Shown here piece after piece: positions 8,390 through 18,018 of a stretch of 64,000 bases of DNA. The first letter of the stretch is position 1, and the number at the start of each line of letters is the position of its first letter. Made by a program: the position numbers and the translations under genes. The stretch spans positions 175,682 to 239,681 of the forward strand of contig JADLCT010000014.1 of the NCBI GenBank assembly GCA_020847045.1, given 5' to 3'. A model generated the notes under the pieces. That model was not told where the DNA came from. It did no database searches and saw nothing but the letters and a program-made list of their open reading frames with translations. This stretch comes from Bryobacterales bacterium (lineage in GTDB: Bacteria > Acidobacteriota > Terriglobia > Bryobacterales > Bryobacteraceae).

Positions 8390-9114
8390 CCGCGTTTGTT
8401 GAGCTGCCGCTGCTGGCGCCCGTGCTCAGCGAGGCGCAGGTGCATGCCGGGCTCACGGTCGCGCGCGAGTTCGCCATCGCGGCCGTCTGCGTCCGTCCCT
8501 GTGATGTCGATCTCGCGGTGCGGGATCTTTCCAATAGCACGGTGCGCGTTGCGGCTGCCGTCAGCTATCCCGATGGCGGCTCCACTGCCGGAGTGAAGCT
8601 CTATGAGGCGCGCGACCTGCTGCGGCGCGGCGCTCGCGAGATCGACGCCGTGGTGAACCTCGGCATGATGTATTCGCGCCAGTTTGTCCGCGTCGAGAGC
8701 GAACTGCAACAACTGGCGGAGCTGTGCCGCCAGCAGCAGGCCGTGCTGAAAGCCGTGTTCGAGTTTCCCGTGATGAACCACGAACTGCGCATCATCGCAT
8801 GCAAGCTCGCGCGGCGCACAGGCTGCCACTTCGTGTGCACCGCGACGGGGCGCGTGCGGCAGGATGATTTCGACGCCGGCGTGGATCTGGCCCTTTCGCG
8901 CCGCTACGGCCTGTTCGAAGTGAAGGCCACCGGCGCCGCCGAGACGCCAGAGGACGCGCTGTCGCTGATCGCCCGCGGCGTGTCGCGCCTGTCCATCCGG
9001 AGGCCGGAAGCGTTGCTGACCGCCTTTCAACGGCGGCTGGAGGAGTCCGGAGCCTCTCCGGCCGGGAGCGGCGGCACTGTCAGCCAGACCACACCGCCTT
9101 CCGTGATATCCTGA
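8347..9114 (+). CDS. DeoC-family protein lacking the Schiff-base lysine
   Basis: Deoxyribose-phosphate aldolase fold by sequence: AVCVRP (about residue 46), a YP-GGST segment, and EIDAVVN with the conserved Asp100. In DeoC the lysine that forms the Schiff base sits in a KTSTG motif; here the equivalent stretch reads HFVCTATGR, with Cys164 in its place. The second lysine is kept (EVKATG, Lys193). Normal aldolase chemistry is therefore doubtful. The ATG at 8347 overlaps the previous gene by 43 nt; the frame is open further upstream, but that part reads as a shadow of the previous gene. aroDE follows after 17 nt, so the two may be cotranscribed. Confidence 0.8.
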   Translation: MDQDRPAIETTDALAAFVELPLLAPVLSEAQVHAGLTVAREFAIAAVCVRPCDVDLAVRDLSNSTVRVAAAVSYPDGGSTAGVKLYEARDLLRRGAREIDAVVNLGMMYSRQFVRVESELQQLAELCRQQQAVLKAVFEFPVMNHELRIIACKLARRTGCHFVCTATGRVRQDDFDAGVDLALSRRYGLFEVKATGAAETPEDALSLIARGVSRLSIRRPEALLTAFQRRLEESGASPAGSGGTVSQTTPPSVIS

Positions 9115-9131
9115 ACAGCGATTTTTTCCCC

Positions 9132-10655
9132 ATGCCTACCCGGAGTCAACTGCCCAAAGTCTGCATAGCGCTCGGCTTTGCCGATACGGCGACCCTGTTG
9201 CAACACGCGCGCGCCGAGGTGGACTCCGGGGAAACCTTTCTCGAGTTCCGTCTGGACTATCTCCCCAACCCCATCGATGGTATCGGCGCCATTCGCGGCT
9301 TTCTCGCCAGCCACCCCGAATGCACTCTTATGGCCACCTGCCGCCGCCATCAGAACCATGGCCGCTTCAACGGCAGTATCGAGGAGCAGATCCGCATTCT
9401 GGACGCCGCCATCTCCGCCGGCGCCAAGGCCATTGACATCGAGATCGAATCGGCGGAGAACGCGGTGGTTCGCGTGGAGCAGCTTCGCAGCCGGGCTCTG
9501 GTGGTGGTTTCCTTCCACAACTACGGGGGGACGCCCGCCATCGATCCGGTGCTGCGCCGCATGATGAAGGTGCCGGCCGACTGTTTCAAGCTGGTGACCA
9601 CGGCGCGGAAGCCCTCCGACAACTACCGTGTTCTGTCGGTGGCCAAATCCTATCCCAAGGTGCCCACCGTGCTGCTGGCCATGGGCGAGATGGGCCTGCC
9701 CACGCGCGTGCTGTCAGCCGCCATGGGCGGACTGTACACCTACGCGGCGCCGAACGCCGCCGAAGGCACCGCGCCGGGGCAGATCTCGGCCCGCCTGCTG
9801 CGCCACATCTACCGCATCGACAAGTTTTCCAAGGCGGCCAAGGTCTATGGCGTCGTGGCCGACCCGGTGCGCCATTCCATTTCTCCCGCCGTGCACAATC
9901 GCGCGTTTCAAAGCCGCCGTCTTGACGCCGTCTACCTGCCTTTCCTCGTCCATCCCGCCCAATTGAAGGACTTTTTTACGATGGCCGGGAAGATGCCCCT
10001 GCAGGGGTGCAGCGTCACGATTCCGCATAAGCAAAAGGTGATGCGCTATCTGGATTGGATCGATCCGCTGGCCCGCCGCATTGGCGCCGTGAACACCATC
10101 ACGCGCCGGGCGGGCAGGTGGCGCGGAACCAACACCGACGTGGACGGCGTGCTGGTGCCCCTGAAGAAGAAGATCAACATCCCCAAGAGCTCGATCCTCG
10201 TTGTCGGCAATGGAGGAGCAGCGCGGGGAGCCGCGTTCGCACTGACCGGCGCCGGGGCCAAGGTATCCATCGTGGGACGAAACCCGGACCGTGTCCGCGC
10301 CCTGGGCAAGGCCTCCGGGGCCACTCCGCTTCTGAAGGAACAGCTTGCCGGCCTGCACTTCGACGCCATTCTGCACGCCACGCCGCTGGGCATGTTTCCC
10401 CACGCCAACGAGTGCTTCTTCGAAGACAAGATTCCGGGCGACCTGGTGTTCGACATGGTCTACAATCCGCTGGAGACCCAACTCATCAAGCGCGCGCGCG
10501 AGCAGCGCAAGGAGGTGATTCCGGGCCTCACCATGTTCCTGGAACAGGCCGCCCATCAGTTTGAAACCTGGACCGGCGAAACGGCGCCCCGCCCGGTGAT
10601 GGAGAAGGCCGCGCTGGAAGCGCTCAACGGCAACGGACACCCTGCCGTAAAATGA
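9132..10655 (+). CDS. aroDE: Bifunctional 3-dehydroquinate dehydratase/shikimate dehydrogenase
   Basis: One 507-residue chain carries two consecutive steps of the shikimate pathway. Residues about 8-228 form a type I dehydroquinase with catalytic His129 (SFHNYGGTP) and Schiff-base Lys153 (CFKLVTTA). Residues about 234-500 form AroE, with SISPAVHNRAF for shikimate binding, catalytic Lys300 (SVTIPHK), GAVNT, Asp336 (GTNTDVDG) and the NADP-binding GNGGAARGAAF. All key residues are present, so both activities are expected. The arrangement recalls the plant DHQ-SDH enzyme and some bacterial fusions. ATG at 9132; no clear Shine-Dalgarno. Confidence 0.95.
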   Translation: MPTRSQLPKVCIALGFADTATLLQHARAEVDSGETFLEFRLDYLPNPIDGIGAIRGFLASHPECTLMATCRRHQNHGRFNGSIEEQIRILDAAISAGAKAIDIEIESAENAVVRVEQLRSRALVVVSFHNYGGTPAIDPVLRRMMKVPADCFKLVTTARKPSDNYRVLSVAKSYPKVPTVLLAMGEMGLPTRVLSAAMGGLYTYAAPNAAEGTAPGQISARLLRHIYRIDKFSKAAKVYGVVADPVRHSISPAVHNRAFQSRRLDAVYLPFLVHPAQLKDFFTMAGKMPLQGCSVTIPHKQKVMRYLDWIDPLARRIGAVNTITRRAGRWRGTNTDVDGVLVPLKKKINIPKSSILVVGNGGAARGAAFALTGAGAKVSIVGRNPDRVRALGKASGATPLLKEQLAGLHFDAILHATPLGMFPHANECFFEDKIPGDLVFDMVYNPLETQLIKRAREQRKEVIPGLTMFLEQAAHQFETWTGETAPRPVMEKAALEALNGNGHPAVK

Positions 10656-10659
10656 GGGG

Positions 10660-10875
10660 ATGGTGAGGGTGAACCGCCGCCAACTGACGGGCGCATTGCT
10701 GGCCGGCGCCGCGCAACTGAATGCCCAGACGCCTGCCGCCCAACAGGCCGTTCCGCAAGACGCTGACCAAATGCTGGCCGAGGCGCGGCGACAGGTGGCC
10801 GCCAACCGCTCCAGCCTGCATCGATTCCCACTGCCCATGTCCACCGAGCCCGCCAGCGCCTTCAAGGCATCCTGA
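10660..10875 (+). CDS. Small AtzG/GatC-like subunit with Tat-like leader
   Basis: A 71-residue protein 9 nt upstream of an amidase gene. The C-terminal half (AANRSSLHRFPLPMSTEPA) follows the pattern of AtzG-like small subunits (DUF4089 type: an Ala/Asn-rich helix, then FPLP, then E-P-A). AtzG is a GatC-like partner of the amidase AtzE. The N-terminus (NRRQLTGALLAGAAQLNAQ) reads as a twin-arginine signal with an AQ cleavage site. The amidase itself has no signal peptide. The start is ATG 10660, but GTG 10669 is also possible. Homology is judged by eye on a short protein. Confidence 0.6.
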   Translation: MVRVNRRQLTGALLAGAAQLNAQTPAAQQAVPQDADQMLAEARRQVAANRSSLHRFPLPMSTEPASAFKAS

Positions 10876-10884
10876 GGACTCCGC

Positions 10885-12330
10885 ATGCCTGTTGCCGACG
10901 AATCCGTCTTCTGGTTGACCATCGCGGAGTTGAGCGCCAAGCTCCGCGCCAAGGAGTTCTCCTGCGTCGAGTTGACGAGAGCCTTCTGCGACCGCCTGGA
11001 GAGGTACGCACCGCGTTACAACGCCCTTGCCACGCCGTTGCGCGAGGAGGCCATCCGCAAGGCCAAGGATGTCGACGGCGACCTGAAGCGTGGCCGCCAC
11101 CGTTCGCCCGTCCACGGCATTCCGTATGGCGCCAAGGACCTGCTCGCCTATCCCAACCATCCCACCACGTGGGGCGCCAAGCCTTACGCCGGGCAGGTGT
11201 TCGACGCGCCGGCCACCGTGCTGCGCAAACTCGATAGCGCCGGCGCCGTGCTCACCGGCAAACTGGCCATGGTGGAACTCGCCGGCGGCGGTGGTTATCT
11301 CTACCCTTCGGCCTCGCTGCAAGGACCCGGCCTGAATCCCTGGGACACGTCGAAGTGGAGTGGCGGGTCATCGTCCGGCTCCGGCAGCGCCGTGGCCGCC
11401 GGACTCACCACCTTCGCCATCGGTTCGGAGACTTCGGGCTCCATTCTCACGCCCGCCGCCTTTTGCGGCCTTACGGCCCTGCGCCCCACCTACGGGCTGG
11501 TGAGCCGCGCCGGGGCCATGGCGCTTTCCTGGACGCTCGACAAACTTGGACCGATGTGCCGCTCGGTCGAGGATTGCGGTCTGGTGCTGCAGGTGATCTC
11601 CGGTAAGGATGGCGACGACCCGGGCAGCGCCGGCAAGAGCTACTATTACGCGCCGCAGTTCACCCGGAAGTTTTCCGACCTGCGCGTGGGCTTTGCTCCT
11701 TCTGATTGGGACTCCCTGCCATCGCCCGATGCCCGCACGCCGTTGCAGGCGGCGCTGGACGCGTTCAAAACGATGGGGCTCCAATGGAAAGAGGTGGAGC
11801 TGCCCGCCTTCCCGTATGGCCCCGTTCTCTCAATGGTGCTCGGAGGCGAAGCGGCCAGTGTGTTCGAGGAACTGATCACGTCGGGCAAGGTGGATGAGCT
11901 TGCCGACAAGACGCAGATCGCCGGCCTCAAGTCCTATCTCGACATCTCCGCGCGCGACTATCTGCGGGCCATGCGCGTCCGCACGCTGATTCAGGCGGAG
12001 ATCCGCAAGATGTTCTACGACGTCGATGTGTTGATCACGCCCACGCGCTCCACTGCGGCCTCGGGAGCAAATGAGCCACTCCGCAGCCGCGCGGGCGCCG
12101 CGCCTGCTCCAACCGCGCCGAGCAGCGGCTCTCCGCGCGGGTTGCGGGAGCACGTTCCGGCGATGAACCTGGCCGGCTATCCGGCGCTGACCATGCCGTG
12201 CGGATTCGCCGGGGCCCTGCCGCTGGGCATTACTCTGCTCACCCGGCCGTTCAACGAAAACACGTTGATCGCTCTCGGACTGGCCTATCAGTCGAACACC
12301 GATTGGCACAAACGCCATCCCAAGGTGTGA
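10885..12330 (+). CDS. Amidase of the amidase-signature family
   Basis: A 481-residue Ser-cisSer-Lys amidase related to GatA/AtzE. Lys84 (YGAKDLLA), the Gly/Ser loop around 160-168 with the cis-Ser, and nucleophile Ser186 (GSETSGSI) are all present. No signal peptide is visible. The family hydrolyses amides, from Gln in tRNA amidotransferases to small nitrogen compounds. A GatA role is unlikely here because there is no gatB nearby and the small upstream protein is AtzG-like rather than a plain GatC. The substrate is unknown. Confidence 0.88.
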   Translation: MPVADESVFWLTIAELSAKLRAKEFSCVELTRAFCDRLERYAPRYNALATPLREEAIRKAKDVDGDLKRGRHRSPVHGIPYGAKDLLAYPNHPTTWGAKPYAGQVFDAPATVLRKLDSAGAVLTGKLAMVELAGGGGYLYPSASLQGPGLNPWDTSKWSGGSSSGSGSAVAAGLTTFAIGSETSGSILTPAAFCGLTALRPTYGLVSRAGAMALSWTLDKLGPMCRSVEDCGLVLQVISGKDGDDPGSAGKSYYYAPQFTRKFSDLRVGFAPSDWDSLPSPDARTPLQAALDAFKTMGLQWKEVELPAFPYGPVLSMVLGGEAASVFEELITSGKVDELADKTQIAGLKSYLDISARDYLRAMRVRTLIQAEIRKMFYDVDVLITPTRSTAASGANEPLRSRAGAAPAPTAPSSGSPRGLREHVPAMNLAGYPALTMPCGFAGALPLGITLLTRPFNENTLIALGLAYQSNTDWHKRHPKV

Positions 12331-12360
12331 AACGGCGCGTTCCGGTGTTAGCATCGGGCC

Positions 12361-13392
12361 ATGTCCGCTAGCGAAGAAATCCCCATCCCTTCCCACGAAG
12401 CCGATCTGGAACGGGATCTGGCCGTCTACTTCGTGCATGTCGTCGAGGAGGCCGCCATCGCCGCCGCCCGCACCATGGGCCAGGGCGTTGCCGACGCCTC
12501 CGACCAGGTGGCCGTGCAGGCCATGCGGCACGCTTTCGAGCGGGTGCCCATCGAAGGCACGATCGTGATTGGCGAGGGCGAGCGCGACAAGGCGCCCATG
12601 CTCTACATTGGCGAACGCGTCGGCGCTCCGCATCCGGAGGGCGTCCGGTACCCCAGGGTCGATATCGCCGTCGATCCCCTGGAAGGCACCAACCTCTGCT
12701 CCACCGGGGCCTCCAACGCCATCGCCGTGCTGGCCGCAAGCGAGCCCGGCGGTCTGCTCCACGCGCCCGATTGCTACATGGAGAAGATCATCGCCGGCCC
12801 GGCCTGCCTTGATGCGCTCGATCTGGACGCCACGCCCGCCGATAACCTGAAGTCGATGGCGCGCCGGTTGGAGCGCGAGGTGAGCGACCTCACCATCGCC
12901 GTGCTGGACCGCCCGCGCCATGCCGGGCTGATCGCCGGGATTCGCAAGGCCGGCGCGCGGATCCGTCTGCTGCAGGATGGCGATCTCTCCGCCGGAATCG
13001 CCGCAGCCGTCCGGGGCGCTGGCATTGACGCCGTGATGGGAACCGGCGGCGCGCCCGAGGGGGTTATCACCGCCGCGGCTCTCCGCTGCCTGCATGGCGA
13101 GATGGTCGCGCGCCTCGTGGTGAACACCCCCGAACTGGAAGAACGTGTGCATAAGATGGGGATCCGGGATCCCCGGCGCATCTACCGCGCCGCCGAACTC
13201 GCCCCAGGCCGCCGCCTCGTGTTCGCTGCCTGTGGCGTCACGCAGGGCGCGCTGCTGAACGGCGTCCGCTTCTTCGGCGAAGGCTGCCGCACGCATTCGC
13301 TGGTGATGACGCGGGAACCGAACACCGTCCGGTTCGTCGATGCCGTTCGTCTGGTCAAACCGCCGGGACCACGCGGCGTCCGCTTGTTTTAG
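12361..13392 (+). CDS. glpX: Fructose-1,6-bisphosphatase class II
   Basis: This gluconeogenic enzyme removes the 1-phosphate of fructose-1,6-bisphosphate. The 343-residue protein has the GlpX marks: [14 protein letters not shown] near the N-terminus, the metal-binding [25 protein letters not shown] (lithium-sensitive phosphatase motif), and [22 protein letters not shown] at 12361, 30 nt after the amidase. In some bacteria the class II enzyme also acts on sedoheptulose-1,7-bisphosphate. It may be transcribed on its own or with the genes upstream. Confidence 0.95.
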   Translation: MSASEEIPIPSHEADLERDLAVYFVHVVEEAAIAAARTMGQGVADASDQVAVQAMRHAFERVPIEGTIVIGEGERDKAPMLYIGERVGAPHPEGVRYPRVDIAVDPLEGTNLCSTGASNAIAVLAASEPGGLLHAPDCYMEKIIAGPACLDALDLDATPADNLKSMARRLEREVSDLTIAVLDRPRHAGLIAGIRKAGARIRLLQDGDLSAGIAAAVRGAGIDAVMGTGGAPEGVITAAALRCLHGEMVARLVVNTPELEERVHKMGIRDPRRIYRAAELAPGRRLVFAACGVTQGALLNGVRFFGEGCRTHSLVMTREPNTVRFVDAVRLVKPPGPRGVRLF

Positions 13393-13471
13393 CGGAGCGG
13401 GTGACTTCTCCTGAGTCGCTGCGCCCGCGCGCCGCGTCCAATGGGGAAGAGTTAGTCTAGGAGTAGCTTCC

Positions 13472-15121
13472 ATGGCCGACGAACAAGGCATGATCCGTCG
13501 ATTCGCTTGCGCCGAGAAAGCGCCGGATACGGCCGCCGGGGTCAGCACCACGTCCGGATACCGTCTGCCGGCCGACTTTGTCGACCGCTCCGTCGCCCGC
13601 CTTGTGACGGTGAGCGGCATGTACGCCACCTTTTTTCTGGCGATGTACATCCTGCACTCGGTTACGCCCCTGGGCCAGAGCCTCCCGCGCGACCTCAAGG
13701 TCTTCTATGGCATCACGGCGCTGCTCGGTGTTGGGCTGGGGCTCGGCGTGGCGGTGTTCACCTATACGAGCAAGCTGCCGGGCATGGTCAAGCTGGACAT
13801 CGGTCTAGGCTTCGAGATCGCCGGCGCGCTGCTCATTTCGCTGGCCGAAACCAGGTATCCGCTGCACAGCGCGGAGATTATCCGCGGCCACTCCTCCATC
13901 GCTCTCTGGCTGGTCTTCTTCGTTCTGCTGGTGCCCACCTGCCGCATGCGCTCGGTGATGGCGGCGTTTCTGACGGCGGCCATGGGGCCGCTCGGCTACT
14001 GGATCAACGTCCGGATGTTCGGCATCCCGCCTCCCACCTTTTCGCAGGCCGTGTTCCTCTACTCCGGCGTCGTTCTGTCGGCGGCCATCGCACTGCCCAT
14101 GAGCCGCATCATTTACAGCCTGGGAGCGCAGGTGAGCAAGGCGCGCGAGCTGGGCAGCTACGAGATGATCGAGATGATCGGCCGCGGAGGCATGGGCGAG
14201 GTGTGGCGCGCGCGGCACCGCATGCTGGTCCGGCAGGCCGCCATCAAACTGATCCGTCCCGAATCGCTCTTCGGCGGCGGCAGCGGCCAGCCTGAAGCGG
14301 CCCGCCGCCGCTTCGAACGCGAGGCTCAGGCCATTGCCGGGCTTCAGTCACCCAACACCGTGACGTTGTACGACTACGGCGTCAACCACGAGGGGACGTT
14401 TTACTATGCGATGGAGCTGCTGGACGGCCTCGATTTCGACTCCCTTGTGCAACGCTTCGGCCCGCTGCCCGCCTCGCGTGTGGCCTATCTGATCGAGCAG
14501 GCCTGCGACTCGCTCGCCGAGGCTCACGCTCGCGGACTCACGCATCGCGACATCAAACCGAAGAACATCTTCCTGTGCCGCCTGGGCTTGAACTACGATT
14601 TCGTCAAGGTGCTCGACTTCGGGCTCGCCAAGTGGCAGGATTCGAGCGCCGATACGCGCCTCACGCGCGAGGGCGTCACCACCGGGACACCCGCCTTCAT
14701 GGCACCCGAGCTGGCCCTGGCTAGCGACAACATCGACTCGCGCGCCGATATTTATGCTCTCGGCTGCGTCGCCTACTGGCTGCTCACCGGCAAGCTTGTC
14801 TTCGAGGCGTCCACCGCCATGGCCATGGCGCTCTCCCACGTCCAGTCCGAGCCCGTGCCGCCCAGCCAGCGGACCGAGCTGGAAATTCCGCAGCCGTTGG
14901 AAGCACTCGTAATGCAGTGCCTGTCCAAAGCGCCCGAGAACCGGCCCCAGTCCGTGCGTGAGATGGCGCGGCAACTCTCCCTCATCCGCTCCTCACACCG
15001 CTGGACCTCGGCCGAAGCCGAGGAATGGTGGCGCGTCCATCACCCTTCGCCCTGCTGCCACACGCAGCCGCCAGGGGAAGCCGCAGCCGATTCGGCCACG
15101 GCGATGCTAACCGCAAACTGA
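13472..15121 (+). CDS. Membrane Ser/Thr protein kinase with N-terminal membrane domain
   Basis: A 549-residue Hanks-type kinase. The first ~215 residues hold about six predicted membrane helices (about 47-64, 78-98, 110-125, 142-156, 161-178, 193-213). The kinase domain follows at about 229-500: glycine loop GRGGMGEV, Lys259 (AAIKL), catalytic Asp360 (THRDIKPKN), DFG Asp382, APE-like MAPEL and a conserved GTPAFM activation segment. All catalytic residues are present. This order differs from PknB-type kinases, where the kinase precedes a single helix and a sensor. The membrane part could sense membrane state; that is inference. Confidence 0.9.
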   Translation: MADEQGMIRRFACAEKAPDTAAGVSTTSGYRLPADFVDRSVARLVTVSGMYATFFLAMYILHSVTPLGQSLPRDLKVFYGITALLGVGLGLGVAVFTYTSKLPGMVKLDIGLGFEIAGALLISLAETRYPLHSAEIIRGHSSIALWLVFFVLLVPTCRMRSVMAAFLTAAMGPLGYWINVRMFGIPPPTFSQAVFLYSGVVLSAAIALPMSRIIYSLGAQVSKARELGSYEMIEMIGRGGMGEVWRARHRMLVRQAAIKLIRPESLFGGGSGQPEAARRRFEREAQAIAGLQSPNTVTLYDYGVNHEGTFYYAMELLDGLDFDSLVQRFGPLPASRVAYLIEQACDSLAEAHARGLTHRDIKPKNIFLCRLGLNYDFVKVLDFGLAKWQDSSADTRLTREGVTTGTPAFMAPELALASDNIDSRADIYALGCVAYWLLTGKLVFEASTAMAMALSHVQSEPVPPSQRTELEIPQPLEALVMQCLSKAPENRPQSVREMARQLSLIRSSHRWTSAEAEEWWRVHHPSPCCHTQPPGEAAADSATAMLTAN

Positions 15122-15136
15122 AGCCCGCCGCACCGG

Positions 15137-16303
15137 TTACCCTAGACCCAGGCTCCGGGCGCAGAACGGCAGCCCCTGTACGCCGTGGAACTGGTGTTCG
15201 CCGGGGAACACCTCCTGTTTTGCCTGACCGCCCGCGCCAAACAGCTCGTACACCTTCGCCACGCGAGAGAAGCTCTCGCGGCTGGCCTCCACCGGAAAGA
15301 TGCTGTCCTTGTCGCCCGACTCCACGAACAAGGCCCGTGGAGCGATCAATCCGGCCACGTCGTACATCTCGCACCAGTTCAGAATGCCTGGCACATAGTT
15401 GTCGATGCAGTGCGACATGCTGATGATGGACGCGAGAAAGGTGTTCAGATAGCCGCTGATAAACGCCGTGTGGATGCGCGGTTCCAGCGCGGCGCCAAAA
15501 GTGGTCACCGTTCCGCCGCCGGAAATGCCCATCAGACCGATTCGCTTGGCGTTCAGTTCGGGGCGCGTCTCAATCCAATCGCACACGCGCATCACGTCGT
15601 AGACGCGCCAGCCGGTCATGGTCTGTCCGAAGAGCATTGCCGCGCCGGCCGTTGGCTGGCAGGCGCTGTTGCCTAGTCCGCGCTTTCTGCTGAGCACATC
15701 GCGCCGGCAGCCAAACGCCATGGGTTCAATGGCCACGGCGGCCATGCCGTGCTCTACGGCCTGAATCGCAAAATCGTATTGGTAATGAGCCTTTCCGGTG
15801 CGGTCGCGGCCCTTGTCGTCGATGCCCACGATGTCGTCCACGCCGCGGCCGTGGCCGGGCACGCAGATCATCGCCGGGTGCGGCTTCTGCTTTTGCTTCG
15901 GCGTAAGCAGGTATCCCAGCAGCCCCATTCCCTCCTGCGTGGTGATGACAAACTTCTCCCTCCGGTATTGGGGAAATTCGCGAACCTCCAGCGTCTGCGG
16001 CGCCAGCGGCGCGCGCCGCGCCGGAAACCCGCCCAAAAGTTCCACCAGCTTCGCCCGTAGCGATTTCTGCCACGCCAGCGCGCCGGCCTTGGTCTTGGCC
16101 TTGCACGTGAGCGCCAGCGGCATCTGCTTGTAGCGTTCCTTGGTCCAGGCCACCGGGTCGAAGGAGCCAAGGTTCACCTGCGATTCAAAGCCGTCCAGCG
16201 CCGATGCGTACGCCGCCACGGGCGCTTGCGCCAGCGCCTTCTGCGCCGCTGCCGCGCCCACCACTCCGGCCCCCAGTTGCCGCCTGGATAACATTGATTT
16301 CAT
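15137..16303 (-). CDS. Secreted alpha/beta hydrolase, acetyl xylan esterase-like
   Basis: An exported hydrolase of about 388 residues. A Tat-like leader ([20 protein letters not shown]) follows the ATG at 16303; a TTG two codons upstream is less likely. The fold shows PGHGRG (oxyanion region), nucleophile elbow GISGGG, a late Asp ([10 protein letters not shown]) and a His near the end (GEHQFHG). It resembles esterases of the acetyl xylan esterase/DUF-type dienelactone group. Convergent with the kinase gene (15 nt between stops) and divergent from the peptidase gene. The substrate is not evident. Confidence 0.78.
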   Translation of the reverse strand: MKSMLSRRQLGAGVVGAAAAQKALAQAPVAAYASALDGFESQVNLGSFDPVAWTKERYKQMPLALTCKAKTKAGALAWQKSLRAKLVELLGGFPARRAPLAPQTLEVREFPQYRREKFVITTQEGMGLLGYLLTPKQKQKPHPAMICVPGHGRGVDDIVGIDDKGRDRTGKAHYQYDFAIQAVEHGMAAVAIEPMAFGCRRDVLSRKRGLGNSACQPTAGAAMLFGQTMTGWRVYDVMRVCDWIETRPELNAKRIGLMGISGGGTVTTFGAALEPRIHTAFISGYLNTFLASIISMSHCIDNYVPGILNWCEMYDVAGLIAPRALFVESGDKDSIFPVEASRESFSRVAKVYELFGAGGQAKQEVFPGEHQFHGVQGLPFCARSLGLG

Positions 16304-16316
16304 ACTCAAACAGTCT

Positions 16317-17993
16317 ATGCGGAAAACCTATCTCGCGACAGCCGTCCCCTTGCTCGCCCTGCTCTTCACCGCCTCCTGCGCCAAACCGCGGGCTGGTGTG
16401 AAGGCGGCGGAAGACACCATGACCACCGCCGGGCTTATGACGCACATCGAGAAGCTGTCTTCGGACGAGTTTGAAGGCCGTGCGCCGGGCTCCAAAGGTG
16501 AGGACCTGACCGTGGCCTATCTCGAAGGCAGGTTCAAACAGCTCGGGCTGAAACCAGGCAATCCGGACGGAACGTACATCCAGAAGGTGCCGCTGGCGGG
16601 CATCGACTCCACCCCTGCTGGATCATTCCGCATCAAGGGCAAGACGGTGACGCTCACCGATGGCAAGGACTTCGTCGGAGCCTCCCGGCGCTTCGTGGAA
16701 AAAGTGGAGGTGAAGGACTCCGGTGCCGTCTTTGTGGGCTACGGCGTCGTGGCGCCCGAGTATGGATGGGACGACTTCAAGGATGTGGACGTGAAGGGCA
16801 AGACCGTCGTCATGCTGGTGAACGATCCGCCCGTGCCGGATCCGGCCGATCCGTCCAAGCTCGACGAAAAATACTTCCGGGGCAAGGCTATGACGTACTA
16901 CGGCCGTTGGACCTACAAGTACGAGATCGCCACGGCCAAAGGCGCCGCGGCGGCCATCCTGATTCATGAGACGGGGCCGGCCGGCTACCCCTTTTCGGTG
17001 GTTACGGGGAGTTGGGGCGGCGAAAACTTCGACCTCCAGAGCCCGGACAACAATATAGGCCGCGTGGCCGTGGAAGGTTGGGTTTCGCTGGACAAGGCAA
17101 AAGAGATTTTCTCCGCCGCCGGTCTCAAATTCGATGACCTCAAGAAGGCCGCCGTGAGCAAGGATTTCCGGCCAGTTCCGCTAAACGGCACGGCCAGCTT
17201 TACCATCCTGAACAAACTCCGCAAGATCGACTCGCGCAACGTGGTGGCCAAACTGGAAGGCTCCGATGCGGCCCTGCGGGACGAATCTGTCATTTACACC
17301 GCTCACTGGGACCATCTGGGACGCGACACTTCGCTGACGGGCGACCAGATTTATAACGGTGCGGTAGATAACGCCAGTGGCACAGCCGCACTGCTCGAGC
17401 TGGCTCGCGCCTTTTCCAGCTTGCATCCCGCCCCCAAACGCAGCATCCTTTTCATCGGACTTACCGCCGAGGAGCAGGGGCTTCTAGGCGCGGCCTGGTA
17501 TGCCCGGCACCCGCTCTACCCGCTGAAGAAGACCCTGGCCAACATCAACATCGACGGTGTGAACCAGTGGGGCAAGACCAGTGACATCGTGGTGATCGGC
17601 CTTGGCAATTCCACATTGGACGACACGCTGGCCGCCGCGGCCCGCGAGCAAAACCGCACGCTGATTCCCGACGCCGAGCCAGAAAAGGGCTTCTACTATC
17701 GCAGCGATCATTTCGAGTTCGCCAAGGAAGGCGTTCCCGCCCTCTACACCGAACCCGGCACAAAATACATTGGCAGGCCGGACTCCTTTTCCAAGGAAAA
17801 ACGGGATGAGTATACCGAGCGCGATTATCACAAACCTTCCGACGAGATCAAACCGGGTTGGGACCTCTCTGGAGCCGTGGAAGATATGAAGCTTCTGTTC
17901 GAGGTGGGCTACCGTGTGGCGCAAGGAGACCGCTATCCGGAATGGAAACCCGGAACCGAGTTCAAGGCCATCCGCGAGCAAATGTTGAGATAA
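16317..17993 (+). CDS. M28-family metallopeptidase, lipoprotein
   Basis: A 558-residue periplasmic or outer-membrane-anchored aminopeptidase-like enzyme. The ATG at 16317 opens a lipoprotein signal with lipobox FTASC. A PA domain lies at about 150-260. The M28 domain has the zinc ligands in order: TAHWDHLG (about residue 330), the bridging Asp in AVDNASG, the general base and ligand Glu in TAEEQG (about 385), an Asp in NIDGVN, and a His in RSDHFEFA. It starts 13 nt from the divergent hydrolase, so both probably share a short promoter region. Confidence 0.9.
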   Translation: MRKTYLATAVPLLALLFTASCAKPRAGVKAAEDTMTTAGLMTHIEKLSSDEFEGRAPGSKGEDLTVAYLEGRFKQLGLKPGNPDGTYIQKVPLAGIDSTPAGSFRIKGKTVTLTDGKDFVGASRRFVEKVEVKDSGAVFVGYGVVAPEYGWDDFKDVDVKGKTVVMLVNDPPVPDPADPSKLDEKYFRGKAMTYYGRWTYKYEIATAKGAAAAILIHETGPAGYPFSVVTGSWGGENFDLQSPDNNIGRVAVEGWVSLDKAKEIFSAAGLKFDDLKKAAVSKDFRPVPLNGTASFTILNKLRKIDSRNVVAKLEGSDAALRDESVIYTAHWDHLGRDTSLTGDQIYNGAVDNASGTAALLELARAFSSLHPAPKRSILFIGLTAEEQGLLGAAWYARHPLYPLKKTLANINIDGVNQWGKTSDIVVIGLGNSTLDDTLAAAAREQNRTLIPDAEPEKGFYYRSDHFEFAKEGVPALYTEPGTKYIGRPDSFSKEKRDEYTERDYHKPSDEIKPGWDLSGAVEDMKLLFEVGYRVAQGDRYPEWKPGTEFKAIREQMLR

Positions 17994-18018
17994 TAAGTAG
18001 CAGAGGAGAGTCCTAAAG

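Noticed and set aside
16140..16316. Upstream extension of the M28 frame
   Set aside because: It is antisense to the hydrolase start; the lipoprotein signal fixes ATG 16317.
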